Notes: generated from the letters alone by a model not told the origin. 64,000 bases of DNA from a bacterium (GCA_021781475.1 JAJXWT010000003.1:1-64000), one strand, 5' to 3'; positions 25,541-34,365 are shown, counted from the stretch's first letter. A program made the numbers and translations.

Positions 25541-26132
25541 ACGGTTTGTCGCTAGCCTAGCTGCCGCAGGCGCGCTTGCCTTGGCATTCGGTGCGCCCGC
25601 GCATGCCTTAACCTACGGGGCCGGTACGTATGGCACCTGCCAATATGGCACGTGTAGCATTAGTATCACCTCATCGGCCGCAGTCAACTTGGTGGTGAAC
25701 CCAGTGCCGGGCTCGGTGCGCTGCACAGTTGCCAGCAACCAAGTCGATGTCTCAACCGAAGCCAGCACGGGCTTCACCCTGACACAGTCAAGCACAACAG
25801 CGCAAACAGCGCTCGGTGACGCAGGCGGTGCGACAATACCAATTGTTGGTGGCACTGTTGGTGCACCAGTTGCGCTTGCTGCTAACCAGTGGGGTTTCCG
25901 TGTAGATAGTGGTGCATTCGGCACAGGCCCGACTTCGGCTGTGAGCGACAGCACTATCCCTTCGCTCACTTTTGCCTCTATTGGCGCATCAACCACTCCG
26001 GCGCTGGTTGCCACCACGGCAGCAGCCGCAACGCCGGCCACGACTATGGTGTGGTATGGGCTATGCGCTGACATGCAGCAGCCCGCAGGCAGCTACACGG
26101 GTAGCATTTTATATACGGCGGTAACCAACTAA
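25533..26132 (+). CDS. Secreted beta-rich surface protein, possible WxL-like partner
   Basis: 199 aa. A clear signal peptide (KRFVASLAAAGALALAFGAPAHA), then a mature part opening LTYGAGTYGTCQYGTCSISI with two close cysteines, and a Thr/Ala/Val-rich beta domain. A third and fourth cysteine (VRCTVA, GLCADM) may form disulfides. The position after a DUF916-like gene recalls WxL operons, but I see no WxL motifs, so the relation is tentative. In-frame ATGs at 25509 and 25518 are alternatives; 25533 gives the cleanest signal peptide. Confidence 0.65.
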   Translation: MYKRFVASLAAAGALALAFGAPAHALTYGAGTYGTCQYGTCSISITSSAAVNLVVNPVPGSVRCTVASNQVDVSTEASTGFTLTQSSTTAQTALGDAGGATIPIVGGTVGAPVALAANQWGFRVDSGAFGTGPTSAVSDSTIPSLTFASIGASTTPALVATTAAAATPATTMVWYGLCADMQQPAGSYTGSILYTAVTN

Positions 26133-26148
26133 TGGCGCATAGGGCTTA

Positions 26149-26157
26149 TGCTATAAT
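26149..26157 (+). promoter_or_regulatory. Extended -10 promoter of the tail-like operon
   Basis: TGCTATAAT (26149-26157). The leader of about 30 nt contains AGGAGGG (26179-26185) 9 nt before the ATG at 26195, one of the strongest ribosome sites in the window. Confidence 0.6.
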
Positions 26158-26194
26158 AGCTTTTGACAACAATTCCATAGGAGGGAATATATAA

Positions 26195-26671
26195 ATGACG
26201 GCGCGTTTGCCAATACCGGGGAGCGATGACGGCCTGTGGGGCAACCTGCTGAATACTTTTTTGTCGGTAGCCCATAATGCTGACGGCACACTAATGGCGA
26301 GTGCTGTGCAGGCGGCCAGCCGGGCCCAAACTTTGCCGTATTCGTATAGTGGCAGTCTGTCGGTCGCAACTGGCGCGATACGCCTATACAACGATACAGC
26401 GAGTGCCTGGACGATCACTGGTGTGCGTGCCAGTGTCGGTACGGCGCCAACCGGGGCGGCAGTAATTGTTGATATTAAATTAAATGGTACGACAATCTTT
26501 ACTACACAGGCAAATCGGCCGACAATTGCCGTCAGCACCAATACATCTGGGAACGTCACAAATATGGATGTGACATCGGTTGCTGTTGGGGGCTACCTGA
26601 CGGTTGATATTGCTCAAGTTGGCTCCACCATTGCGGGGTCAGATTTAAGCGTACAAGTGGAGGTGCAGTAG
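26195..26671 (+). CDS. Phage tail/baseplate-like protein
   Basis: 158 aa. The opening ARLPIPGSDDGLWGNLLNTF with HNADGTL is a pattern I associate with short N-terminal modules of phage tail-fibre or baseplate proteins. The rest is a beta-rich domain with alternating Thr/Val/Ala (TAGAVIVDIKLNG-like strands). No signal peptide. It is first in a four-gene operon of structural-looking proteins with the best SD in the region. It may attach the following fibre-like proteins to a base. Confidence 0.62.
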   Translation: MTARLPIPGSDDGLWGNLLNTFLSVAHNADGTLMASAVQAASRAQTLPYSYSGSLSVATGAIRLYNDTASAWTITGVRASVGTAPTGAAVIVDIKLNGTTIFTTQANRPTIAVSTNTSGNVTNMDVTSVAVGGYLTVDIAQVGSTIAGSDLSVQVEVQ

Positions 26672-26675
26672 GGCT

Positions 26676-27662
26676 ATGGCGCTGTTTTTTATAGAGGGTT
26701 TTGACACGGGTGACTTTAGCAGGTGGTATGAAAACGGGTTTGGCTCGATTACAACCACGCGTTTCTCTTCGGGCAGGTCTGCGTCAATTGGCAGCAATGT
26801 ATCTACGGTCGGTTTTAGCCCCGTGGCGCAGCTTTTCGCGGGGTTTGCCTTTAATTCGAATGCGGGCACGCGATGGACCAACGATATGCTTAGGTTGTTT
26901 ACTGATGCTGGCGCCACACTGCAGCTCTCGCTCTCTATCAAGAGTGCCGGGGTGCTTAGCCTTTATCTGGGGGGAAATGGCGGTGGTACGCTGCTGGGAA
27001 CCGCAACAATTCCATCGACTGGGTGGATGTATCTAGAGGTGTCAGCCACTATTAATAGTACGGGGGGAGCTGTAGTTGTCCGGCTCAATGGGGTAACGGT
27101 CATTAGCTATACCGGCAATACAAAAAACGGGGGCACGAGCACATCAATTGATACCATATCATTTTCAGGATCAATCAACAATTATTATTTTGATGACCTT
27201 TACATGTGTGACGCAACCGGTACCACGAACAATACTTTCCTCGGTGACGTGCGCGTACAAACCCTGATGCCGAATGGCGCGGGTAGCTCTACCCAGCTTA
27301 CGCCAACAGGCTCCGCAAGTAATTATGTAAATGTATCCGAAATACCTGATAATACGGCGACCTATAACTCATCGAGTACAGTCGGCCAACGGGATACGTA
27401 CGCGATGGCGGATTTAGTGGCAACAACGAACACCATTTATGGCATCCAGAATAATATTGTGGCCTGGAAATCAGATGCTGGTACTGCCGGTATTAAACCT
27501 TCCGTACTGACAAACTCAACCTTGTACTATTCGCCAACAATCATGTTATCTGCATCACCGTACAGTTATGCAAGCCCTGTGCTTGAGAGCAACCCGGTTA
27601 CGGGTGTGGCGTGGACTGCGGCCGACGTAAATGGGGCTGAGTTTGGTGCCGAGGTCGCCTAG
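26676..27662 (+). CDS. Phage tail-like protein, LamG-type N-terminus (copy 1)
   Basis: 328 aa, no signal peptide. The first 190 residues look like a concanavalin/LamG jelly roll (FIEGFDTGDFSRWYENGFGS ... YYFDDLYMCDATG). The C-terminal half has the DVRVQTLMPNGAG...TPTGSASNYVNVSEIPDN...GQRDTYAMADL pattern known from phage minor tail proteins. The next gene is a paralogue of the same length and order. A carbohydrate-binding virion or appendage protein is likely. Confidence 0.65.
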   Translation: MALFFIEGFDTGDFSRWYENGFGSITTTRFSSGRSASIGSNVSTVGFSPVAQLFAGFAFNSNAGTRWTNDMLRLFTDAGATLQLSLSIKSAGVLSLYLGGNGGGTLLGTATIPSTGWMYLEVSATINSTGGAVVVRLNGVTVISYTGNTKNGGTSTSIDTISFSGSINNYYFDDLYMCDATGTTNNTFLGDVRVQTLMPNGAGSSTQLTPTGSASNYVNVSEIPDNTATYNSSSTVGQRDTYAMADLVATTNTIYGIQNNIVAWKSDAGTAGIKPSVLTNSTLYYSPTIMLSASPYSYASPVLESNPVTGVAWTAADVNGAEFGAEVA

Positions 27663-27663
27663 C

Positions 27664-28644
27664 ATGGCGCTAGTGTTCACGGATGGGTTTGACGCCAAGG
27701 ATTACGCAAGAAAATGGGCCTATAATCTAGCGGCGACTACAAGCACGACAACGCGCTATGGCGCAGGTGCATCGCTTGCGTTTACATCGAGCAACGGGTA
27801 TATATTCCGTACGTTTTCCCCAATTACCGATATGTATGTTGGCTTTGCGTTTATGTTCACCAGTAGCTCCGGGTATGATATTGTCCGACTGTACGGGGAT
27901 TCAAACCAAACAGAAAATATCCACATTACGCCTGAGTCGTATAGCGGTTCAAACAAAATCGGCGTTTATCGGGGTCTGAATACGCTCGGAACATTTACGC
28001 TACAATATAATGTTTGGTACTACATTGAAATCTACGCGAAAATAGACGCCACCGCAGGCGCGCTCCAGGTGAATGTGAACGGCGCGAATGTAGTATCGTA
28101 CAGCGGCAACACTTTAAATGGCACCAATACGAGTACCGATGGGTTGTGGTTATTGCAATCCGGTACGTGCTACTTTGACGATTTATATGTGTGTGACAAC
28201 ACTGGCACGACGAACAACACCTTTTTGGGTGAAGTGCGCGTGCAGTTGCTCCTGCCGAATGGTGCGGGCACGACCACCCAACTTGCGCCAACAGGCTCGG
28301 CTACCAACTACGTGAACGTGAGTGAGGTGCCCGATTCGACAAGTACGTATAATTCTTCGGCCACAACGGGCCAGCGCGATACGTACGCTATGAGCGACGC
28401 GCTCGCCGCCGACACGACAATTTTGGGGGTGCAGCAAAATATGGTTGCGGCAACGGCTGGCAGCGGCCAGGGGCCGTTAAAGTCGGCCTTGCAGCTGAAT
28501 GGGACGTTGTATTATGGGCCCACGGTACTGCCCAGTACATCGTTTGCGTGGTACGGTAATATGTACCAGCAAAATCCAAATACTGCCGCCGCCTGGACGG
28601 TCGCAGACGTTGATGGCCTCGAAGCGGGCGCGGAGGTGGCATAG
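27664..28644 (+). CDS. Phage tail-like protein, LamG-type N-terminus (copy 2)
   Basis: 326 aa, paralogue of the preceding gene: it opens VFTDGFDAKDYARKWAYN, keeps the CYFDDLYVCDNTGTTNN segment, and repeats EVRVQLLLPNGAG...SATNYVNVSEVPDS...GQRDTYAMSDAL. The N-terminal halves have diverged more than the C-terminal halves, as expected if the first part meets variable ligands. ATG 27664 is 1 bp after the previous stop; an earlier GTG in frame would overlap. Confidence 0.65.
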   Translation: MALVFTDGFDAKDYARKWAYNLAATTSTTTRYGAGASLAFTSSNGYIFRTFSPITDMYVGFAFMFTSSSGYDIVRLYGDSNQTENIHITPESYSGSNKIGVYRGLNTLGTFTLQYNVWYYIEIYAKIDATAGALQVNVNGANVVSYSGNTLNGTNTSTDGLWLLQSGTCYFDDLYVCDNTGTTNNTFLGEVRVQLLLPNGAGTTTQLAPTGSATNYVNVSEVPDSTSTYNSSATTGQRDTYAMSDALAADTTILGVQQNMVAATAGSGQGPLKSALQLNGTLYYGPTVLPSTSFAWYGNMYQQNPNTAAAWTVADVDGLEAGAEVA

Positions 28645-28646
28645 CT

Positions 28647-29576
28647 ATGTCATACGCGAGCACTGTTCTTGCGGACTCACCTGTCATATTTTTGCAACTC
28701 GACGAAACATCGGGGACAAGCGCGGCAGATAGTGGTTCAAATGGCGTCGCCTGGACCTACCAAACTGGTGTTACCCTTGGTGTCACAGCGCCATTTTCAG
28801 TTGGCGGTACCGCCATTAACCCCCCGGGCACGACGCCAGCTGCCGTGCTCTCAACCCCACCAGCATCGGTAGCGAGCCCGCGCGGCACGTCGATTGAAAT
28901 ATCGGTCAATATCCCAACAACATCGCTAAAGGGTGAGTTTGTTGACCTTGGCAACGGAAGTAACGGGTGGAGCGTCGGTGTTGGTAGTGGCTCATTTGAC
29001 ACGGTAGGCAATAACCTTATTGTGCTGCAAGAGGGCGCCGGTTGGTACGACACGGGCGTGCAAATGGGCACGGGCCCGCACCACGTGATTGTTACCAATA
29101 GTACGGCCGGAACCATTAGCTGCTACTTGGACGGCACGCTCGTCAAAACCTTTACCAATGCGGGGTCGCCGTCAACGGCAACTTCGTTTAACCTTGCCGG
29201 CGTAGGGACGCGCACGCTACCTGCCACAATTACGGTGGACAACCTGGCCGTTTATGCGGCCGTGCTAACTCAAACACAAGTGACCGCCCACTGGGACGCT
29301 ATTTATGTCACGTTGCCATATGTGGCGGCAGAATTAAGCCAGCTGACGCTCGAAGTGGTAAGCACGAATCCGTCCCCGCAGCGTGACCTAAGCAGTGTGT
29401 CAATGCTTACGCTCACGGCTTCCACGTCGCCACCACGACAACTCTCATCGGCTGACATGCAGGTGCTGACATCCTCAAACCCGCCACGGGTTTTGTCATC
29501 TGTTTTCACAGAAGTTCTCACTCCGTCATACCCAAAGCCAAAGTTTATTGGCTGGGGCCTACCAATCTCGCAATAA
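28647..29576 (+). CDS. LamG-domain fibre-like protein with C-terminal tandem repeats
   Basis: 309 aa, no signal peptide. Residues 1-215 are a LamG/concanavalin fold (VIFLQLDETSGTSAADSGSNG ... VDNLAVYAAVLTQTQVTAHW). The end contains four tandem copies of an 18-20 residue unit beginning LSQ or LSS with LT/VLT and PPR (for example LSSADMQVLTSSNPPRV), then a short aromatic tail. Such repeats occur at the ends of phage tail proteins. Last gene of the operon. Confidence 0.65.
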   Translation: MSYASTVLADSPVIFLQLDETSGTSAADSGSNGVAWTYQTGVTLGVTAPFSVGGTAINPPGTTPAAVLSTPPASVASPRGTSIEISVNIPTTSLKGEFVDLGNGSNGWSVGVGSGSFDTVGNNLIVLQEGAGWYDTGVQMGTGPHHVIVTNSTAGTISCYLDGTLVKTFTNAGSPSTATSFNLAGVGTRTLPATITVDNLAVYAAVLTQTQVTAHWDAIYVTLPYVAAELSQLTLEVVSTNPSPQRDLSSVSMLTLTASTSPPRQLSSADMQVLTSSNPPRVLSSVFTEVLTPSYPKPKFIGWGLPISQ

Positions 29577-29589
29577 TCCTGGGGTAGGG

Positions 29590-29595
29590 TATAAT
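29590..29595 (+). promoter_or_regulatory. -10 box of the CMP kinase gene, leaderless type
   Basis: TATAAT with 6 nt to the ATG at 29602. Confidence 0.6.
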
Positions 29596-29601
29596 CTACC
29601 T

Positions 29602-30180
29602 ATGGAAAGCAGCACGAAAAAACATATCATTACAATTTCCGGCATGCTTGGGGCCGGTAAATCCACCAGCGCTCGTAAAATTGCCGAAGAGCTTGGCTAT
29701 ATGCATTTTTCGTCGGGCGACTTAATGCGTGCAATCGGAAAAGAAAATGGAATAGACGACATTCGGCAGGTTAACCTAGAAAACGAAAAAGACCATAAGT
29801 TTGATTATATGGTCGATGAACGCTTACGCGAGATTGGCGCGAACGAGGATGGGGTGGTGATTGACTCGCGGATGGCGTGGCACTGGATTCCGCAGGCATT
29901 CAAGGTTTTTTTGAATATTTCGTTAGATGATGCCGTGCCACGAATTTTGGCTAATGTCAGCCCGGAACGGCGTGCTACCGAGCATATCCCGAATGACCCC
30001 ATGGAATACAAGCGTTTACTGCAGGAACGTATGGATAGCGAAAACCGGCGGTACGACAAACTATACCACGTAGACATATATAACCTTTCGCATTATGATT
30101 TTGTCATCGATACAAAAGATAAGCCGTTTGACATAGTAGTCGCCGAAGTGCTTGATGCCTATCGCCGCTGGCTTGGCTAG
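29602..30180 (+). CDS. cmk: Cytidylate kinase-like P-loop kinase
   Basis: 192 aa. Phosphorylates CMP/dCMP (inferred). The P-loop ITISGMLGAGKSTSARKIAEELG is followed by YMHFSSGDLMRAIG (substrate-binding SSGD) and a LID region with several arginines (SPERRATEHIPNDPMEYKRLL). The sequence resembles the short archaeal-type CMP kinases rather than E. coli Cmk. Leaderless promoter. The stop codon lies inside the CIRCE operator of hrcA. Confidence 0.82.
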   Translation: MESSTKKHIITISGMLGAGKSTSARKIAEELGYMHFSSGDLMRAIGKENGIDDIRQVNLENEKDHKFDYMVDERLREIGANEDGVVIDSRMAWHWIPQAFKVFLNISLDDAVPRILANVSPERRATEHIPNDPMEYKRLLQERMDSENRRYDKLYHVDIYNLSHYDFVIDTKDKPFDIVVAEVLDAYRRWLG

Positions 30181-30203
30181 CACTCAACTTGCGTGAGTGC
30201 CAA
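30177..30203 (+). promoter_or_regulatory. CIRCE operator of hrcA-grpE
   Basis: CTAGCACTC-N9-GAGTGCCAA, one mismatch from TTAGCACTC in the left arm and one from GAGTGCTAA in the right. The spacer contains TTGCGT (30189-30194), which lies 17 bp from TATAAT (30212-30217), so bound HrcA would cover the -35. Confidence 0.88.
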
Positions 30204-30211
30204 ATACACGA

Positions 30212-30217
30212 TATAAT
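30212..30217 (+). promoter_or_regulatory. -10 box of hrcA, leaderless type
   Basis: TATAAT with 6 nt to ATG 30224. Confidence 0.65.
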
Positions 30218-30223
30218 ACGACT

Positions 30224-30934
30224 ATGAGTGATAGGCAGCGCGCAATTTTACGTGCAATTGTAGAAGATTACGCCGAAACGGCAAGCCCGGTTGGCAGTGT
30301 GACGCTGGCCAAACTTTTTGGGGTCAGCAGCGCCACTATCCGTAGTGAAATGTCACACCTTGAGGAACTTGGGTACATAGAAAGCCCGCATACGAGCGCG
30401 GGGCGCATACCCACCGACAAAGGATACCGTGAATACGTGAACGCCATTACGGAGGTGACTGAACAGCCGCAGGCTCGGCTTGGAGACCGCAGTATGCATG
30501 CCTTAAATGCTCGGGTAAAATCAAGCGGCGAGGTCGCTGACCGGGCAATTCGCGGCGCCGTAGATAGCCTTGTCGAGCTGACAGGTAACCTTGGGCTCGC
30601 AACTATTGGCGACCAATTGTACATGAATGGCATGAGCAACCTGTTCAGCCAGCCGGAATATTTGAGCGGCCGGCACGTGCAGGCGGTGGCGCAATTATTG
30701 GACAATATCGAGCCGTGGCTGCGTGAAGTGGCGCCGAATAAGCCGCTGAATGTATTTATTGGCAGCGAAAACCCGATTGGCAAAAGTAGCGGCGCAACGC
30801 TGATTATCAGCAAGTTCCGCTCGCCCTACAGTGACACCAGCTATATTGGCGTGCTTGGCCCTACCCGGCAGGATTATGCCCGGGTAATGCAGCTAGTGCG
30901 CCACGCGGGTGCTACGCTTGAAGATATTTTATAA
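30224..30934 (+). CDS. hrcA: Heat-inducible repressor HrcA, short form
   Basis: 236 aa. An N-terminal winged helix (ILRAIVEDYAETASPVGS ... SSATIRSEMSHLEELGYI) and the SPHTSAGRIPTDKGYREYV segment are diagnostic, and the C-terminal YIGVLGPTRQDYARVM closes the family fold. About 100 residues are missing compared with usual HrcA (around 340), probably the inserted dimerisation domain. HrcA binds CIRCE and needs GroE-type help to stay active. Four CIRCE sites are in this window, including its own. Confidence 0.9.
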   Translation: MSDRQRAILRAIVEDYAETASPVGSVTLAKLFGVSSATIRSEMSHLEELGYIESPHTSAGRIPTDKGYREYVNAITEVTEQPQARLGDRSMHALNARVKSSGEVADRAIRGAVDSLVELTGNLGLATIGDQLYMNGMSNLFSQPEYLSGRHVQAVAQLLDNIEPWLREVAPNKPLNVFIGSENPIGKSSGATLIISKFRSPYSDTSYIGVLGPTRQDYARVMQLVRHAGATLEDIL

Positions 30935-30960
30935 ACCCCATTAGCGTTAAAGGAGTATTG

Positions 30961-31428
30961 ATGGCAGACAAAAAACCCCACACCACAAAGCATGACCAGC
31001 AAGTTGCTGGCCTAACGCAAGACCTACAGCGCACACGTGCCGATTTTGAAAACTATCGTAAGCGCGTTGAAATTGAAAAAAAGAATGCCGCCGATATGGG
31101 CGCCACCAAGGCTGTTTTGCAGTTGCTCCCTGTCATTGACACGGTGGAGCGCGCAACGCTCGCCATACCAGCGGACATTGCTGAGCACCAGTGGGTCAAA
31201 GGTGTGGCTAGTATGATTAAGCAACTGGATAAAGCTTTGGTTGATATGGGCCTAAAGCGGATTGATGCCACTGAGGGTGTGGTGTTCAACCCAGAGCAAC
31301 ATCAGGCAATCCAGTTTGACGATGAGGCCGAAGGCGACAAAGAGGTGATTGCCGCCGAATTGCAGCCCGGCTATATGCGCAATGGCGCCGTCATTCGCCC
31401 CGCGCTCGTAAAAGTAACGCGTAGATAA
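30961..31428 (+). CDS. grpE: Nucleotide exchange factor GrpE
   Basis: 155 aa. Releases ADP from DnaK. An N-terminal coiled coil (DLQRTRADFENYRKRVEIEK) and the GrpE signature region ...GVVFNPEQHQAIQFDDE...VIAAELQPGYMRNGAVIRPALVKV identify it. ATG 30961 follows AAAGGAG (30950-30954). It is second in the hrcA operon, so the CIRCE at 30177 controls it. Confidence 0.95.
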   Translation: MADKKPHTTKHDQQVAGLTQDLQRTRADFENYRKRVEIEKKNAADMGATKAVLQLLPVIDTVERATLAIPADIAEHQWVKGVASMIKQLDKALVDMGLKRIDATEGVVFNPEQHQAIQFDDEAEGDKEVIAAELQPGYMRNGAVIRPALVKVTRR

Positions 31429-31441
31429 TTAGCTTAAAAAG

Positions 31442-31485
31442 GCGAAAGGGCCGGACTCCTACATAGGAATCCGGCCCATTTTCGC
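31442..31485. terminator. Bidirectional hairpin terminator between grpE and the phosphatidyltransferase gene
   Basis: GCGAAA, GGGCCGGA and TCCT pair with AGGA, TCCGGCCC and TTTTCGC around a 4-nt loop, placed between two convergent genes. Confidence 0.75.
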
Positions 31486-31490
31486 ACCCA

Positions 31491-32216
31491 TCACACACGG
31501 TACCTCCGCTCGTAGATGAAGAGCCACGAGTAGAGCGAAAACACGACTGCTACCATGAATAGTGTCGCGTTCACGATGTCGAAGGCGATTCTTGTGGTGC
31601 CGGTGAACCCAGCCGCCGCAGTCAGAATGACCAGCGATGCCCCAGTCATGACGCACGCCGTTTTCACCTTGCCACTATTGTCGGCGGCAACGGACCCACT
31701 CGGATATGCCACCTTGTAGCGGTTTCGAACAACGGTTACTCGGTAGTCCCGGTAAGCATAGACGGCCCACAATGCGAGATAGCTTGCAAAGTAGGTGGTG
31801 GTCCCAAGTGCCGGGCTGAACGGCATGATGTGCACGAGTATGAGGCCGAGCAGACCGGGGATCGTGAGCGCCTTGTCAGCCACTGAGTCCCAGTACTTTC
31901 CATAGTCGCTCACGTGACCCCATGCTCGCGAGGACAGTCCATCCAGGTGATCGGTGGTGATGGCAAGCAACCAGATCGCAAGTGCGCCCCACATCAATGG
32001 ATGGTGGAATGCCCCAAGGACCAAGAGTATCAGGAAAAGTGGGGCGAGCAGTAGTCGCAAATGCGTCAAGGCGTTTGGCACCTGGCGCGTTGATTTTGCG
32101 AGTTGGAGCTTGCGGCCCCAGGGCGCGTAGTAAAGCGCGGCAATGACCACGACCATCCCGTAACGGCGATGGTCGTGCAGCCTTTGCGCAGCTCTGGGCG
32201 GGCTAACCGTAGACAT
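31491..32216 (-). CDS. pgsA: CDP-alcohol phosphatidyltransferase (PgsA-like)
   Basis: 241 aa membrane enzyme. The family motif DHLDGLSSRAWG...SDYGKYWDSVADK fits Dx2DGx2ARx8Gx3Dx3D, with Ser in place of the usual Ala. About six helices surround it. The likely reaction joins CDP-diacylglycerol and glycerol 3-phosphate on the way to phosphatidylglycerol. Codon use differs from neighbours (ATC, TTC and TAC common here, ATT and TTT elsewhere), which hints at transfer. It sits inside the chaperone region between grpE and dnaK on the opposite strand. ATG 32216 has GGAGG upstream; the frame is open beyond it. Confidence 0.78.
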   Translation of the reverse strand: MSTVSPPRAAQRLHDHRRYGMVVVIAALYYAPWGRKLQLAKSTRQVPNALTHLRLLLAPLFLILLVLGAFHHPLMWGALAIWLLAITTDHLDGLSSRAWGHVSDYGKYWDSVADKALTIPGLLGLILVHIMPFSPALGTTTYFASYLALWAVYAYRDYRVTVVRNRYKVAYPSGSVAADNSGKVKTACVMTGASLVILTAAAGFTGTTRIAFDIVNATLFMVAVVFSLYSWLFIYERRYRV

Positions 32217-32289
32217 GCGCCTCCAATCGGTTGTTTGAGGTGCGAATAACCCGCAAGGGGTTAGACCGCGCCTTGTGGATAATAGGCAA

Positions 32290-32298
32290 ACTATAGCA
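32290..32298 (-). promoter_or_regulatory. Extended -10 promoter of the phosphatidyltransferase gene
   Basis: Minus-strand TGCTATAGT. The leader of about 65 nt includes a small AACCC-GCAA-GGGGTT hairpin and GGAGG. Confidence 0.4.
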
Positions 32299-32341
32299 TT
32301 TATTAGTGTGCGGCGCAAACGAAAGGGGTTGAATACGTGTG

Positions 32342-32416
32342 TTAGCACTCTTGACATGCGAGTGCCAACTGGGTAAAATTAGGGCAGAGTTGGCACTAAT
32401 ATGGAGTGAGTGCTAA
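32342..32416 (+). promoter_or_regulatory. dnaK promoter with two CIRCE operators
   Basis: CIRCE 1: TTAGCACTC-N9-GAGTGCCAA (32342-32368). Its spacer holds the -35 TTGACA (32351-32356), 17 bp from TAAAAT (32374-32379). CIRCE 2: TTGGCACTA-N9-GAGTGCTAA (32390-32416) covers the transcription start and early leader. Two sites imply tight repression of dnaK. Confidence 0.9.
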
Positions 32417-32466
32417 CATAAGTAAAAGAAATTCTGCACAATTTATAACGAAAGGATAGGAAACCT

Positions 32467-34350
32467 ATGGGTAAAATTATTGGTATCGACCTTGGTACCA
32501 CCAACAGCGCATTTGCGTACCTTGTAGCAGGCAAGCCAGAAGTTATTACCAACGCCGAAGGCAACCGCACCACCCCGAGTGTGGTAGCGGTTAATAAGAA
32601 TGGCGAGCGCCTAGTGGGCCAAGTGGCTCAGCGCCAACGCGTTACTAACGCAAAAAATACCATTTATGGCGTTAAGCGATTAATCGGCCGCAAGTTCGAC
32701 GATGTTGAAGTTCAAAAAGATATCGACATCATGCCCTTTAAGATTGTGAAAAAGGGTGCCGGCGTGGCTGTAGAAATGGGCGGTAAAGATTACACGCCAG
32801 AAGAAGTGAGCGCCATGATTTTAAGTAAAATCAAAGCCGACGCCGAAGCCTTTTTGGGCGAAAAGGTCACCGAAGCAGTTATTACGGTGCCAGCCTACTT
32901 TGACGACAGCCAGCGCCAGGCGACCAAAGATGCTGGTAAAATTGCTGGTCTTGAAGTCAAACGCATTATTAACGAGCCAACCGCAGCTGCTTTGGCCTAT
33001 GGCCTTGACAAGGGCAAGGGCGACGAAACAATCGTGGTCTTTGACCTTGGTGGTGGTACCTTTGACGTCAGCGTACTGGAACTTGGCGACGGTGTGTTTG
33101 AGGTAAAAAGTACCAACGGTGATACCCACCTAGGTGGTGAAGACTTTGACAACGCAATTGTAAATTACTTTTTGGACGAATTTAAAAAGACCGATGGTAT
33201 TGACCTGCGCAAAGACAATGCTGCGATGCAGCGCCTAAAGGACGAAGCTGAAAAGGCCAAAAAAGAGCTGTCATCGACCACCGAAATCGAGGTCAACATC
33301 CCATTCATTACTGCCGATGCCGATGGTCCAAAGCATTTTGAGGTAAAGTTGACCCGCGCCAAGCTAGAAGATTTGGTAAAAGACTTGCTTGACCGCGTTG
33401 ACGGCCCGGTTGAAAAAGCGCTTAAAGACGCCAAGCTGAACAAAAGCGACATTAACGAAGTGGTGTTGGTCGGTGGTATGACCCGCATGCCCGCCGTTGT
33501 TGAACGCGTTAAAAAGCTGTTTGGCAAAGACCCAATGCAGGGCGTGAACCCCGACGAAGTTGTGGCCGTGGGCGCAGCTATTCAGGGTGGCGTGCTGAGT
33601 GGCGACGTAAAAGACGTGCTGCTTTTGGATGTGACGCCACTGAGCCTTGGTATTGAAACCATGGGCGGTGTAAGCACTAAGCTTATTGAGCGCAACACGA
33701 CCGTGCCAACCAGTAAAAGCGAGACCTTTAGTACCGCCAGCGACAACCAGCCGCAAGTGGAAATTCATGTGCTACAGGGCGAGCGCGAATTCGCAGCTGA
33801 CAACAAAAGCTTGGGCCGCTTTGTGCTTGATGGTATTGCGCCCGCTCCACGTGGCGTACCGCAAATTGAAGTCACCTTTAACATTGACGCAAACGGTATT
33901 TTGAACGTGACCGCCAAAGACAAAGGCACCGGCAAGGAGCAATCTATTACCATTCAAAACAGTGGTAACATGAGCAAAGATGACATTGAAAAGGCTCAAA
34001 AAGAGGCCGAAATGCACGCCGATGAGGACAAAAAGAAGCGTGAAGCCATTGACCTAAAGAACCAGCTTGAAAATGCGATTTACCAGGCAAAAAAGATGCC
34101 CGATGAGTTTAAAGACAAGATTAGCGATGAGGACAAAAAAGTAATCGCCGCTGCCGTTGAGGTAGCCGAAAAGCACAAAGAGGCAACCGATAAAGATGAA
34201 ATCGAAGCGGCATTAAAAGCTTTGAACGACGCGATTATGCCGATTGGTGCCAAAATGTACCAACAGCAAAGCGATGCGCCAAAAGATGGTGATACAGGCG
34301 ACAAAAAGCCCGACGAGCCCGTTGAAGGTGAAGTCGTCGACGAAAAATAG
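32467..34350 (+). CDS. dnaK: Chaperone DnaK (Hsp70)
   Basis: 627 aa. Starts [16 protein letters not shown] (ATPase phosphate loop 1). [19 protein letters not shown] and [16 protein letters not shown] complete the actin-like domain; the linker [19 protein letters not shown] leads to the substrate domain. The acidic tail ends EVVDEK, typical of bacterial DnaK. AAAGGA precedes ATG. Controlled by two CIRCE sites and transcribed separately from grpE and dnaJ. Confidence 0.98.
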   Translation: MGKIIGIDLGTTNSAFAYLVAGKPEVITNAEGNRTTPSVVAVNKNGERLVGQVAQRQRVTNAKNTIYGVKRLIGRKFDDVEVQKDIDIMPFKIVKKGAGVAVEMGGKDYTPEEVSAMILSKIKADAEAFLGEKVTEAVITVPAYFDDSQRQATKDAGKIAGLEVKRIINEPTAAALAYGLDKGKGDETIVVFDLGGGTFDVSVLELGDGVFEVKSTNGDTHLGGEDFDNAIVNYFLDEFKKTDGIDLRKDNAAMQRLKDEAEKAKKELSSTTEIEVNIPFITADADGPKHFEVKLTRAKLEDLVKDLLDRVDGPVEKALKDAKLNKSDINEVVLVGGMTRMPAVVERVKKLFGKDPMQGVNPDEVVAVGAAIQGGVLSGDVKDVLLLDVTPLSLGIETMGGVSTKLIERNTTVPTSKSETFSTASDNQPQVEIHVLQGEREFAADNKSLGRFVLDGIAPAPRGVPQIEVTFNIDANGILNVTAKDKGTGKEQSITIQNSGNMSKDDIEKAQKEAEMHADEDKKKREAIDLKNQLENAIYQAKKMPDEFKDKISDEDKKVIAAAVEVAEKHKEATDKDEIEAALKALNDAIMPIGAKMYQQQSDAPKDGDTGDKKPDEPVEGEVVDEK

Positions 34351-34365
34351 GGTAAAGCGCGCACT

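Noticed and set aside
26149-29576. Complete prophage
   Set aside because: No integrase, terminase, portal, capsid, lysis or replication genes are visible; only tail-like proteins.
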